Assembly (NCBI GenBank): GCA_040143965.1
Contig: JASJQH010006975.1
Coordinates: 1-30,443, forward strand
From: Basidiobolus ranarum
Lineage: Eukaryota > Basidiobolomycota > Basidiobolomycetes > Basidiobolales
Reading direction: 5' to 3'
DNA: 30,443 nt
The position numbers were made by a program, and so were the translations under genes. The notes under the pieces are model-generated. The model had not been told where the DNA came from. It saw only the letters and a program-made list of their open reading frames with translations, and did not search any database. This document shows positions 12,427-22,917 of the stretch, one piece after another. Positions within the stretch are counted from its first letter, which is position 1. Each line of letters opens with the position of its first letter.

Positions 12427-14390
12427 ATGCTTCAAGCGTTTCACATTCAAAAAACTCGCCATCAACGCTCTCAAAAATTATTGATAATCGGTGCATTGCT
12501 ACCGATTGCTATTCTTACCTCTATAGCTCCACTTGTGAGTCCATTACTAATAGAACTTGATGAAGACGAACCAAAACCCTACACTTCTTCTGCAGGTAGA
12601 TCTTAATTCATAGTAATTTTGAAAGAGAACTTCCATTGATTTTATTTAAATGTATAGAGATATTTGCTTTGCTTGGAGTTGGACTGGTCGGAAACGTTAT
12701 TGCAAATGTTGCTTTACACGTCCGCTTTTCCGAAAATTTCATCACACTTTCAACGGTAGCATCCATATTGGGAACTTTTCTCAATGGTAATAATGAATAT
12801 GCTTTTGTTTTTCTACTAGATAACTCACCCATTCTATTCATAATCATATTAGTTGTGGTCTCTATGATATCTCTCGGGTTAACAGTCCACCGACATAACT
12901 CTATACCTAATATGAGTTTTTCTGGTGAGTTTATCGTCCTTTGTATCGTATCATTCCTGGACTGTCTGATAGCCTGTCTACTTTGCTGGGATTGGTATCA
13001 TACGATGAATTTTGAAGCAGAAGGTAATTTTTGAGCCTTGAATCTACATTGCTCTCGAGAATGTAGTTCTAACTTAACGTTCATTCCTTTCTTAGGAAAA
13101 GGAATTAGCAATCGCCATCAAACGCTTGTTTACACAGTAACAGTCACCTCATCATGGGCATTTGTTGGCGCTCTAGTTTTCAGTTTTGTACAAAAATGGA
13201 CCTATCTTAGCTCCTTATTTTTTAGCTTAGGTATAGTGTGTATGGACTGCTACTATCTGTAGAGGATTAGTATTAACTTGAGATTATTCTTTTCCTAGTC
13301 ACTATAACTACCATCGGGTTCGGAAATCAAGTGCCACACACTGCATTTAGTCAGGTTCTAGTCATGATTTACGCATTCATTGGAATCATTTGTATTGGTT
13401 TTATGTTTGCCGTAGTTAGACTTACAGTCAAGGAGTCAGTGCAAGCTAGATGCACTCTCAAGGTAGCACAATATCGTGAACAAAGAAGAAGAGAGCATAT
13501 AGCAGAAAATCCACAAACCCGACCTTTATCCTTATCCATTTCGGAGCTGGCTCGAAGCTTGGCATTGCAACCGTTTGAGAATTGGGATGATGTTCGAAAG
13601 AAACAAATCCATGAAGAGAGAGACGAAATATCTAGACAGAGAAGATACGCTTTAATAAATGCGTTGGTATTTTGGTAAGTCGTTTGACACTCATTCATGT
13701 TCTTGGGCTGGCATTCATTAGTAACGAGTTTCCAGGATCATTGGCAGTACATTATTCTTCTTTACCGAAAAAGACTGGAGTTACTTTGAGGCACTTTATT
13801 TTTGCTTTATCGCTTTTCGGACCATTGGTAAGTGGATGTAGATTTGGACCGCAACTTACCTGGCTATAATCTCATATGCATCTTCTATGTTAGGCTATGG
13901 AGACTTTGTGCCTACTTCTCCTTTTGGTCAGGCTGTCTTTGTTTTCTATGTATTCTTTGGAGTCGGAACTGTCACCTATTTGGTCTCTGTGGTTACGGAA
14001 GATTTCTCAAAACGCCTAAAGCAACATGTTATTAACGTGGAGCGCAATCGTAAGGTAGATGTTTCAATTTCCAACGATCCCACCTTATCGGGAGATCATG
14101 GACAAGGTCAACTCACCTTAGCCCAAGTCAAAGAGCTTATCAAAGTAGCCAAAAAATTGGAAAGAAACATGCAGAGAATCGTCAAACGTGGCAACAATCA
14201 AATGAACAACGGAGGGATCCGACGTAGAGCTAGTTTTAGTGTGAATGAGGCTAGTGACCACTCGTTAGGAATTCAGCCAAATGGACCCAAATCTGAATGG
14301 GCTCTAATGGCTAGTTATAATGAAAAATTTAGTAGAATTATAGCGGTAATTCAGAATCATTTAATCCAAGAAGGTTTCGCCTCGACTTGA
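12427..14390 (+). CDS. Outward-rectifier potassium channel, TOK1 type (8 TM, 2 pores)
   Basis: Exons are 12427-12595, 12658-13023, 13096-13230, 13299-13674, 13736-13827 and 13894-14390, joining in phase to 544 residues (yeast Tok1 has 691). Four hydrophobic segments come first, then a fifth, pore loop 1 with filter TIGFGN at 228-233, a sixth, a charged cytosolic linker rich in Arg/Glu, a seventh, pore loop 2 with filter TIGYGD at 378-383, and an eighth followed by a cytosolic tail. This 8-TM, two-pore layout is unique to fungal TOK channels, which release K+ across the plasma membrane on depolarisation. Pore 1 has Asn where Asp or another acidic residue usually stands. Exon 2 holds two in-frame intron-like stretches (12787-12819, 33 nt; 12925-12972, 48 nt); I kept them as coding because the second encodes most of membrane segment 4. 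Confidence 0.9.
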
Positions 14391-14753
14391 TATTACTACC
14401 TATTGTTATTGTAAATAAATCACAACCCATCTTATACATAGAACTCCTGCCTCTACTCTAATCTGAAATTTCCTTTTGTGATAACTATGTTTGGCATTGA
14501 GTATTAGGCTATCCATGTCGGTCGAAATCATATGCCCTTCTGACGCATTTTCGCTGATTTTTGCTGATTCCAGAGACTATTCAATGATCTTCAATTATAT
14601 ATTGATTTTCATGACAGGGCTAATTTATACTTTATGGTTGTTAGAAGACCTCAAATCATTTGTTGAACTACTAGTATCTTGAAAGTGAGGCTGAAGTAAC
14701 CTCTCCTTTCAGCTCCAAAGTATCCTTCGAACAACTGTCAGGATACCTTACGT
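14391..14753. other. Intergenic region between the channel and the RdRP
   Basis: The first part is the channel 3' UTR with TGTAAATAAA at 14410-14419. The remainder is the RdRP leader and promoter. A 60-odd codon frame ending near 14682 has no ATG at its start that I would trust and no family match. Confidence 0.45.
14410..14419 (+). terminator. Poly(A) signal of the TOK channel
   Basis: TGTAAATAAA lies 20 bp after the stop codon, very close, implying a short 3' UTR if used. It is identical to the elements after GPN1 and the WOPR gene. Confidence 0.5.
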
Positions 14754-17700
14754 ATGAGTCGGTCACGAAGATCGCAAGGTTATCAACGATACATTGACGA
14801 GGACGATTTCAGATCTTTCAGAGATAATTTCAAACCCCAATCCCATAACAGAGGGTTCAATAGTAGAGGTAGATACCCTCCACCTTTTTCGCAGCAACAT
14901 TTACCACCTATCTCTGACGAAAAGTTGAGATGTCTACTCGAACTCCGAATAAATCTTCGCAATGTTTGCTTTTCAGCTACTGCAGCTGAGGTTAAAAGCT
15001 TTCTTTCACAATTTGGCCATGTGGAAGTTTGTTCTATAGACAAAGATGAATATACTGAACGCCCTTTAGGTACAGGATATGTGATATTCAAACCCCCTCC
15101 AGAAAAGCTGACTTTCCTTTCAATGAACCATGTATTTAAAAGAAGAGCTCTGATACTTGAATTACCTGAACCAGAAAAATATCAACGTAGAAGTCATTCA
15201 AATGAAACTTTTAAGGCGGACGTGCTTCAGTTTGGTTTTTTGGTAGGGCCGACGAAATACTTAACTGAATGGGAATTAAAAGAAAACGTGAATCTAAGTA
15301 TAGACTATACAATTAGAACAATCAACCTTCAGTTCGATGTACGTGGTCGGGAATACAAACTAACTTCGAACTTTAAGGAAGTAGAACATGAAATTGCGGT
15401 CCAGGATAACTCGAATCAATTGATCTTGACCATGGCCTTCAACTATCCCCCTCGTTTTTGGATTAAAGACGACAAGCATGTTGGCAAAGATCGGTTCTAT
15501 TGGAGTACTCACGATTGCTGGAAGCGTATAACTAAATTATGGATGGTTCCGGTTACTATGGAGATGGCTTCAAGTAAAGAGCCAGCCACGATTTATTATC
15601 CGGACGAGGCGGTGCAATTGGGAAACTGGAGAATTTATCGGTTACATTTTAATGGAGCCTCTCAAAGTAGGATAAGACGTGAATTGGGGAATTTTATTAC
15701 TAAGGCTTCGAAGTACAACCTGATAAAAAAGCGTAGTCTCTTTAACTCGGTAGAAATCGCCAATAAAGACGAGTATACTCGATCACGTGTAGATATCACA
15801 GCACTTCCATTCGAAATACAATACATGATCGAATGCTTACTCTCTCATGATGTAATTAACGAGTATAGTGTTAACCAAGATTTCGTGGATCTTTTAAGCG
15901 ACATGTCACCTAGAATAGCCTTAGCAACACTGGAATTGATGCACGGGCTGAAGAAACCCATTTATAACATTATGAAGTCTATGATGAAGCAGACACAAAA
16001 CCTCAACCAGATCTATCGTACTACGGGAAAGGTGGCTCAACACGCCATCATGATACGCAAAGTAACCATAACTCCAACAAAGATTTACATTGAACCACCC
16101 AGCATTGAGACCTCCAACCGGGTAATCCGACATTTCTCCAATGAAAGAGAAAATTTTCTGAGGATAAATTTCTCCGAAGAAGGTTTTTTAAAGATTGGCG
16201 TTAACACCACCACTTTGGGACAGGTATATAGTCGACTTTACAACGTTTTGGTTCATGGTCTCGTTATTGGTAATAAACACTACGAGTTTCTCGCCTTCTC
16301 GTCCAGCCAGCTCCGTGAGCATGGATGTTGGTTCTTTGCGTCCACCGAAAAAGTGACTGCACACTCTATTCGTCACTGGATGGGGGACTTTCGATCGATC
16401 AAGAACATCGCTAAATATGCTTCTCGAATGGGTCAGTGTTTCTCTAGTACTCGAGCCATTGCTATGCAACCGGTCAAAGATATTCGGATGATACCGGATA
16501 TTGTCAGAAACGGATACACCTTCTCGGATGGTGTGGGTAAAGTGTCAATTGCTCTATGCAAGAAAATTGCCAAAACGTTGGATTTAGACCATGTTCCACC
16601 CGTCTTCCAATTTCGGTTGGGTGGTTGTAAAGGTGTCCTGGCACTATCCCCTTTCGTTCGAGGTGACCAGATACAGATTAGGCCTAGTCAAATCAAATTT
16701 GAATCTCACCACAACATCTTGGAGATTGTCAAAGTCTCTACATACATCCCATGCTATCTCAATCGACAAATTATCACATTGTTATCTTCCTTAGGAGTTC
16801 CGGACCAAGTATTTTTGAATCTGCAACAACACATGATAAAGCAGCTCAAGACGATCTCCACGGACGACGCGACAGCCATCAAAGTATTAACTCAAAATAC
16901 TGATGAGTACGGAATCACCCGAAGAATGATTGAGCTTATCAAGGCAGGACATCGCACGAGACAGGATCCATTTATCGTTAATTTGTTAACGCTTTTCCAA
17001 GTCTCCTTGCTCAAAGATATCAAGACAAGAGCACGGATCCATGTCTCCAAAGGATGCTTTCTAATGGGGGTATTGGACGAGACCATGAGTTTGCAGGAGA
17101 ATCAAATCTTCGTACAATACTCGGATCCAGAGAACCCAAACAGGCGTAAAGTGATTGTAGGTACATGCATCGTTACTAGGAACCCATGTTTTCACCCCGG
17201 CGACATTCGTGTAGTTCAAGCGGTTAATATTAAGGGTTTATCCCACTTGTACGATTGTGTGGCATTCTCTGCGCTTGGCTTTCGAGATACACCCAGCCAA
17301 TGTAGTGGCGGTGATTTAGATGGAGATTTCTTCACGTAAAAGAATTCTATTTACTACTTGTCTCATTCTTTAACTCATACTAACCCTTCTCTTAGTGTAA
17401 TATGGGACCCAAATCTTATTCCACCAACCAAGAATTACTCTCCTATGGAGTATGACCCTCCCGGCCCAGTGGAAGTGGATGAAGTACAGATAGATCACAT
17501 CAAGAAGTTCTTTGTCAATTACATCGCTAGCGATAACTTGGGACAAATATCGAATGCACATCTAGTCCACGCAGACAAACACCCTGATGGGGCATTCAAT
17601 GGGATTTGCTTACGATTAGCTCAATTGAATTCACGTGCGGTAGATTTCCCGAAAACCGGAGTACCAGCAGAATTCGAACCAGGCCTAAAAGTCAAAGAGT

Positions 17701-18527
17701 ATCCGGATTTTATGGAGAAACCGGAAGGGATTCCAACCTACAACTCGACTAGAATCCAGGGGAAGATGTATCGTTCAATAACTACTCAAAAATTCGTCCT
17801 TGCACCACCGGTAGGGTTAGATGAACGCTTACTAGTACCAGGATACGAAGAGTATCTCGAGGATGCTAGAAATCAAAAAGCAAGTTATGACATGACTTTA
17901 TTCGGGATTCTAAAGCAATATGGAATTCCAACGGAATACGAGGTGATCAGTGGGTTTATGGATAAATGGGTCATACTACTTGGTCGTAGAAAACATAGTG
18001 TACGCGAGCGTGTTATGGATTCCTATATGGCAGTGCGTTCTGCGTATATACATCAATTCGAAGAAGAATTCTATGATAAAAGCACTCAACTTATCCCCTA
18101 CGACGCCAAAGAAGCTATCTACAAGAAAGCCTCCGCGTGGTACTATACTACATATAGTCCAGATGAGGGAAATAAGAACAGTGCTATTCCTACGTTCTAT
18201 TCATTCCCTTGGGTTGTAGATCGTTATTTAAATGAGATTGCATTAAATCATCATCACTTGTCACAAACTAAACCTAAACCTAAACCCAGTATCTCCTTAT
18301 CTGGCCAAACATATCTGCTCACTTCGGAATCTAAGGACTCAACCGGCAATCAACTGAACGAAACTGTAGAGGTGGCCGATATCGAAGGAATGGACATTTC
18401 AGAAGCCAGCCAAGTCAGTGATATGGAATTGTCAAACGACCTTGTCAGTGACTCTACACGATTCAAGCAGTTTGATATTAACGATGAAGAGGATGATTTA
18501 GAGGAATTTGCAATGGATTTCCTTTGA
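14754..18527 (+). CDS. Cellular RNA-dependent RNA polymerase (RNA silencing)
   Basis: Two exons, 14754-17335 and 17396-18527, give 1237 residues. The intron has a perfect TACTAAC branch site. Residues about 1-50 are Arg/Ser/Gly-rich. An RRM-like fold follows at about 65-120 (LRNVCFSATAAEVKSFLSQF, then GTGYVIF). The RdRP domain spans about 380-1080: SDGVGKVS, LGGCKGV, RPSQIKFES, GVLDETMSL, HPGDIRVVQAV, and the catalytic DLDGD at 854-858 just before the exon junction. All three catalytic aspartates are present. The tail ends in a KPKPKP stretch and an acidic, low-complexity segment. These enzymes copy single-stranded RNA into dsRNA for Dicer, in gene silencing and heterochromatin formation (S. 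pombe Rdp1, Neurospora QDE-1). DLDGD with an N-terminal RRM is the arrangement of Rdp1 and plant RDR2-like enzymes rather than the DYDGD of QDE-1. It is a normal host gene, not viral. Confidence 0.95.
18268..18287 (+). repeat. Hexamer run (CCTAAA)n inside the RdRP gene
   Basis: About three copies of CCTAAA lie in frame and encode alternating Lys-Pro (T-K-P-K-P-K-P-S) in the low-complexity tail of the RdRP. It resembles a telomere-type repeat by sequence, but coding context explains it. Confidence 0.6.
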
Positions 18528-19498
18528 ATAGCAACCTAAATTAATGGACTATCTTAACTTGTTAATGTATATTTTGATATTAGTGATTAAGTAAATGTCA
18601 AGTATAATATGGACATAGCTACAAAAGGAATTGCCCGACACCCAACCCTAGCCATTGACTTGTTAATATATTAGTAACCTTGTATACTCTCACATGCGAA
18701 TACACTGGTAATAAATTGAACCTTGTATTGCATTGCATTATTACTACGTACCATATTGTCTGGTGGAATAATGGAAAACTTCTCTGGAAGATGACCTTGA
18801 AAACTGTTAGCATATATCTTTTATAGCAACTTTATATCTAGGGTTTTCCCTTCGCTCAGTTGGGGTTCTTCCCAATTTTCATTGTAAACAATATATCCAT
18901 CATTTCCTATTCCAACCCGATTATCCTCTCTCTGATTTCAGCGAAAACCTCTCTTTGATGGAGTAAACAAAGGCTTAGATCGTAACTTAGCTACGTGCAT
19001 CCACCCCTTAGCCCAATCACCCTTAAGCATTATGTGCTACCTAATTCCCTAACTCCTCCCAGTTCCTAGTATAACAAAGCCCACGCATGCAAATACACTG
19101 ACTTTTGTTAATAGATGGAATCGACAAAGAACAAGTCACAGATCTCCACACAAAGTTGAGATTCTTAAAATGACATTACAACTAGCTCTGGACCATTAGG
19201 TTGTACGAATTAGTAAGCTTCATTCACGATGGAATCGACCAATCATTTTACCAAAGTATACTATAGATGCACAACGTAATATTTCACTTGGCCACTTACA
19301 ACTAGGAAATTAAGCACATTCCAAAATACCCTCTCCCTCAATTCACCTCAAAAGGAGATTTTGATAAGCCTATTATGCTGTTGTAGAACATCGAAAATCC
19401 AGAGATAAGCACGAATCTATTAATAGCTATCTCACTGGCCCTAGCCAATAGCCACCGCAGAGAAAATTAGGTTGTGGCGATGTTTCAACTAAGCCAAG

Positions 19499-19508
19499 TT
19501 AAAGTTTT
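19499..19508 (+). promoter_or_regulatory. Candidate WOPR-factor binding site
   Basis: TTAAAGTTTT matches the Wor1 core TTAAAGTT. It is 1.2 kb upstream of a gene encoding a WOPR protein, a family whose members often bind their own long promoters. Sequence match only; the same octamer also occurs at 7290-7297 far from this gene. Confidence 0.3.
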
Positions 19509-20243
19509 CAACCACCTAAGTACCCAGATGAGCCCATGCCCATTAAGTAGAGACAGGTTTTACTATTCAATCCTATCGGGACACGAAGAAAGGCGAATCG
19601 TTCGAATCCATCGCTTCCATATCATCCACACCCAAAACCCAAATCACCCTCATTTAGGAAAGTAAAATGTTAAACAAATCATCCTCCAGAGAAACTTAAA
19701 CTAGGTTAGTCTTTGCGCAATGTGTTTAGAATCAAGGGCTTGATTCGTGTATTAAGCTCAAGTCTAGATTTTTTAAACACCTCTTGATTTGTAACTCACC
19801 TTTGTTAAATTGGGTTTCCGCAGAAGCAGCCAATGAGTAGTTAATCCGCACCCATTAATCATAAGAAAACTTTTCCTTTTATGGTGTAATGTCGCATATG
19901 ATAGCTCGGAAGCAATAATATCGTCAACCTCCGGTAAACCGCGCTATCCTATTGTCTCAACCCTGACCGATTATCTCACTTTCTCACCTATGTTGTGAGC
20001 TTTTCTGGAAAGAAGAAGTAAGGTTAGGCCCTGGCTTTATAACGAACGAGACAGAATTGATCTGATTTAGAAGGAGTTGAGACTATGTTGATCTGTTTAG
20101 GCCCACTATATGCAGACGTTTCCCCCTTTACTCAGTCACCCCCAAAAGTTGAAGCTTACGGCTGGAATGAACCCCGTTCCGTATAATTCACCGAGAAAGT
20201 AGAAAACACGGTAAAAAAGTACCCCATTTGTCTTCGGCTCTTT

Positions 20244-20253
20244 TTAAAGTTAA
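20244..20253 (+). promoter_or_regulatory. Candidate WOPR-factor binding site
   Basis: TTAAAGTTAA contains the Wor1 core octamer about 475 bp upstream of the WOPR start codon. Same caveats as for the site at 19499. Confidence 0.3.
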
Positions 20254-20592
20254 TCTCAACCATCAGAATTGGCTAAGTATCCCATGAAACTTCATCCATT
20301 AAAAATTTACTATTCCCTTGGAGATATTTCATTGGATAAGCTTGATGATTGTGCCATTTCTCCTTTAAATTGACTTCCTCGAGTTTGTTATGCTGAAATT
20401 AGCGCTTGAATGGGATCCTCTGTTTATCCGGTATTGACCTGTAAATTGGATAAACATGCCTGAGGGAAATCCACCTGATAAAATTATTACCGAATGAGGC
20501 CATTGCTTTATATGTCTGAGCTATGTGTAGCTTATATCTTTAATTGGACCAGCTGTTCTGTCCAATAAGATGTGCTTACTTGGCCCACTACC

Positions 20593-20600
20593 TATAAATA
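20593..20600 (+). promoter_or_regulatory. TATA box of the WOPR gene
   Basis: TATAAATA stands about 128 bp before the ATG, in a pyrimidine-rich leader (20610-20700). The spacing allows transcription to start some 30-70 bp downstream and leave a leader of 60-100 nt. Confidence 0.5.
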
Positions 20601-20727
20601 ACACACTTGACCCACATCTTTCATCATTCTTCCGTTTCTTGAATTTTATTACAGCCGGTGATCTTACTACATCGACCTTTACTGTTTATATTTCCCTATC
20701 TCTTACTATAATCACACAAATTCATCA

Positions 20728-21597
20728 ATGGAGACCTACTACGGATATGTCGAGTCTGTTCACGATGCCCTGTTGATTTTTGAAGCCTGTCGACTAGGTC
20801 TTCTCCACCGCGTTCAACGTCGTTTGAGCGAGAAAGAGAGACAGAGAATTCGATCTGGTTCCGTCTTTGTATGGGAAGAGGAAGAATCTGGTATGCGTCG
20901 TTGGACCGATGGACGCACTTGGTCTCCATCCAGAGTCCACGGTAGCTTCCTTACCTATCGCGAGCTTGACAACAAGCGAAAATCTGGTAAACTCAGCGAT
21001 ACACCTTCTCCCACTTTATCATGTAATGAACCAGATTTTGATACTCGCTCGCACAATTCTCATCATTCCGATGATTTTCAGTATAAAAATAACGGAATGA
21101 TCAAGCAATCTTTGTCAGTCACTACCGCTAACAATCGCAAACTTCATCTCATTTGTTATTTCAACAAGGAGCACGTATTCACTGGTAATTTGAAGCTCCC
21201 TTCCCAAGATGCCTCCTTAAGTCATATCGTTGTTCCTAAAGGTGTTTACCCTGATATGTCAAATGAGCTCTACTCTTCAAACCATGTTGAGTCCCGTATT
21301 CACAAGCACCGCGAAGAGAACATGAAGGCTGATCGCTTTACACCCTATGGACGTGTACCAAATTCTTTCTCCAATCATGCTACCATCGTTTACGACCGTC
21401 ATCGTTTACCAAGTCCAGCCAGCTCTGAGGCTTCCCATCGCGAGATTGAATTGGCACCTCTAAGTAGTATCACATGTGCACCAATGTACAATTTGCCCCC
21501 ACCTTCTATGCCTTACCAAGATATCAGTCTTGATCGTATCCCCTTCAATGAGGACCGTCGTCAACTGGCTATGCTGACAACGGGGTTATGTCTGTGA
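20728..21597 (+). CDS. WOPR-domain transcription regulator (Gti1/Pac2 family)
   Basis: Single exon, 289 residues. The N-terminus is WOPR box A (about 1-85): YYGYVES, DALLIFEACRLG, then the Arg-rich turn and SGSVFVWEEEESGMRRWTDG, WSPSRV and SFLTYREL. Box B is at about 125-175: KQSLSV, LHLICYFNKEHV and TGNLKLPSQD. Between them is a Ser/Asp/His-rich linker and after them a Pro/Ser/Tyr-rich tail of about 110 residues. WOPR proteins bind DNA as master regulators of morphology, mating and pathogenesis (Wor1 and Mit1 in yeasts, Ryp1 in Histoplasma, Gti1 and Pac2 in S. pombe). The ATG chosen directly begins box A, as in relatives. Whether it is the Gti1 or the Pac2 paralogue cannot be decided here. 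Confidence 0.94.
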   Translation: METYYGYVESVHDALLIFEACRLGLLHRVQRRLSEKERQRIRSGSVFVWEEEESGMRRWTDGRTWSPSRVHGSFLTYRELDNKRKSGKLSDTPSPTLSCNEPDFDTRSHNSHHSDDFQYKNNGMIKQSLSVTTANNRKLHLICYFNKEHVFTGNLKLPSQDASLSHIVVPKGVYPDMSNELYSSNHVESRIHKHREENMKADRFTPYGRVPNSFSNHATIVYDRHRLPSPASSEASHREIELAPLSSITCAPMYNLPPPSMPYQDISLDRIPFNEDRRQLAMLTTGLCL

Positions 21598-21815
21598 GGC
21601 CATCCACATAGGAATTATTGTTGATATAATTGTGAATCAGATCATCTGGAAATGTTCTCTTTTAATGACTATAGAAATACCAACTCTACAGGTATTGCAA
21701 GCTTCGTATGTACTTCACTTTTCCCTTTGGTCAGTTTAATATTTAGAATAGTGTAATTCATCTTTATGGGAATTTGCTAGACATCGGTATCTAAGTTGTA
21801 GTTAGCTTTCTTTTT

Positions 21816-21825
21816 TGTAAATAAA
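21816..21825 (+). terminator. Poly(A) signal of the WOPR gene
   Basis: TGTAAATAAA follows a run of T about 220 bp after the stop codon. It has the same ten bases as at GPN1 and the TOK channel. Confidence 0.5.
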
Positions 21826-22464
21826 TCTTTCCCACTCCATACCAATTTTTATGCATTCATTATGTTACTTCTTCGGTTGTAATTACATCATAAAAACATC
21901 CTTGCTCTAAATGACTCAAGTGATCGTAAGTTCTCATTGTTTCCGAATAATGAATTGGGCTGAGCTTGTCGAGTGAGATTGGAATGAATGGAAAGGGAAG
22001 GAAAGGAAATCAAATGACATCGCTAAGCTTGAGCATCTCGGGTAATTCCAATTCCAGCCAAGACGTGATTCGGAAGGATTATAATCCATTATTACTAATG
22101 CTGAGGTATAGTTAAAAGGACAAGAATGATCGATAAGGTTCTCGAATACTTGATTCAGCATGTCTCATGAGTCTTATACTAAATAAGGTTAAGGAAGAGC
22201 ATATTCATTGGTTAGGTTCAACTTTATTCTTTATTAGGGTTGATTGTGCGTGTGTTGTTCACCTTACTAATATTCCCATTTCTCCGTTCAATAGACATCC
22301 TATGCTAGCGATTGTCTAACCGAGTAGCCCAGCGGATAGCGGAAAATCGAAAGCCAATGATACGTAACCGGTTTGCTCTAGGTGTCACAAGCAAAATGTG
22401 GATTGGTGGAATCGAGCTTAATTCAGTGTGGAACAATGAAAAAAGGTTATTTATTCCATGCAAG

Positions 22465-22483
22465 CCCTAACCCCTACCCCTAG
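22465..22483 (-). repeat. Telobox-like tract
   Basis: Plus strand CCCTAACCCCTACCCCTAG contains the telomere-type CCCTAACCC and degenerate copies. Read on minus it is a (G)GGGTTAGGG-type element, oriented opposite to the tract at 22641. Confidence 0.45.
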
Positions 22484-22640
22484 TACTCTTAGTAAATTCG
22501 CGTAGTGCCATCTTAAATGGGTACTACAAAACTATATTAATTATCGTTGAACGTCCTACACTATTTCTCTTTATAGAAATCGTGATGAGCGGACAAATCA
22601 CGGAACTATTTCTTCCAAAACCACCTGATTCAGATCCGTC

Positions 22641-22658
22641 GGGTAAGGGTTAGGGTTG
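22641..22658 (+). repeat. Telobox-like tract
   Basis: GGGTAAGGGTTAGGGTTG holds GGGTTAGGGTT, the site known for Tbf1/Teb1-type Myb proteins and for telomeres of the TTAGGG type. It is followed by (CTCG)n and TATATAT. Confidence 0.45.
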
Positions 22659-22917
22659 CCTCGCTCGCTCGCAGAATATATATGGATTTTCAATCATGCT
22701 TTCTCATTTGGTGGGTGTAAATTGTCATGGGAAGGTTGGGATTTGGATGTGCTACCAAGTGTCTTTGGATTAGTCAGGTAAGAGAGTTCTTTATTACTAT
22801 TTATTATAGTTAATCTATCACATGAATGGATTCCATTTAGTTTAGTGTATAATTAGCATAGCTATAGAATCCCCATATAAATCAGTACAAAGAATGGTGT
22901 GCTGTCATTTAAGTAGG

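Larger units (their letters stand above)
18528..20727. other. 2.2 kb gene-free region upstream of the WOPR regulator
   Basis: No frame longer than about 65 codons and no recognisable peptide on either strand. The first part is the RdRP 3' UTR. The rest precedes the WOPR gene and is rich in short C-rich tracts (for example CCCTTAGCCC-like runs around 19000-19060). Two exact TTAAAGTT octamers, the core bound by Wor1 of Candida, occur at 19499-19506 and 20244-20251. TATAAATA is at 20593-20600. A non-coding transcript or long 5' leader could lie here, but nothing in the sequence proves it. Confidence 0.5.
21598..22917. other. Convergent 3' intergenic region (1.3 kb)
   Basis: This lies between two 3' ends, so ordinary promoters are not expected. 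It holds the WOPR poly(A) element at 21816-21825, a pair of oppositely oriented telobox-like tracts at 22465-22483 and 22641-22658, and a (CTCG)n microsatellite at about 22660-22672. No ORF of note was found. Confidence 0.45.

Noticed and set aside
18268-18287. CCTAAA run as an interstitial telomere
   Set aside because: It is in frame within the RdRP coding sequence and is explained by a Lys-Pro repeat.
19600-19609. GTTCGAATCC resembles a tRNA B box
   Set aside because: The flanking bases do not pair as a T stem, and no A box lies 30-60 bp upstream on the same strand.
22325-22335. TAGCCCAGCGG resembles a tRNA A box
   Set aside because: No B box (GGTTCGANTCC) at the right distance and no complementary acceptor stem; no cloverleaf can be drawn.
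22582-22628. GTGATGA (C box) followed by CTGA (D box), a possible C/D snoRNA
   Set aside because: Only 36 bases lie between the boxes and the flanks do not form a terminal stem; both motifs are short enough to occur by chance.
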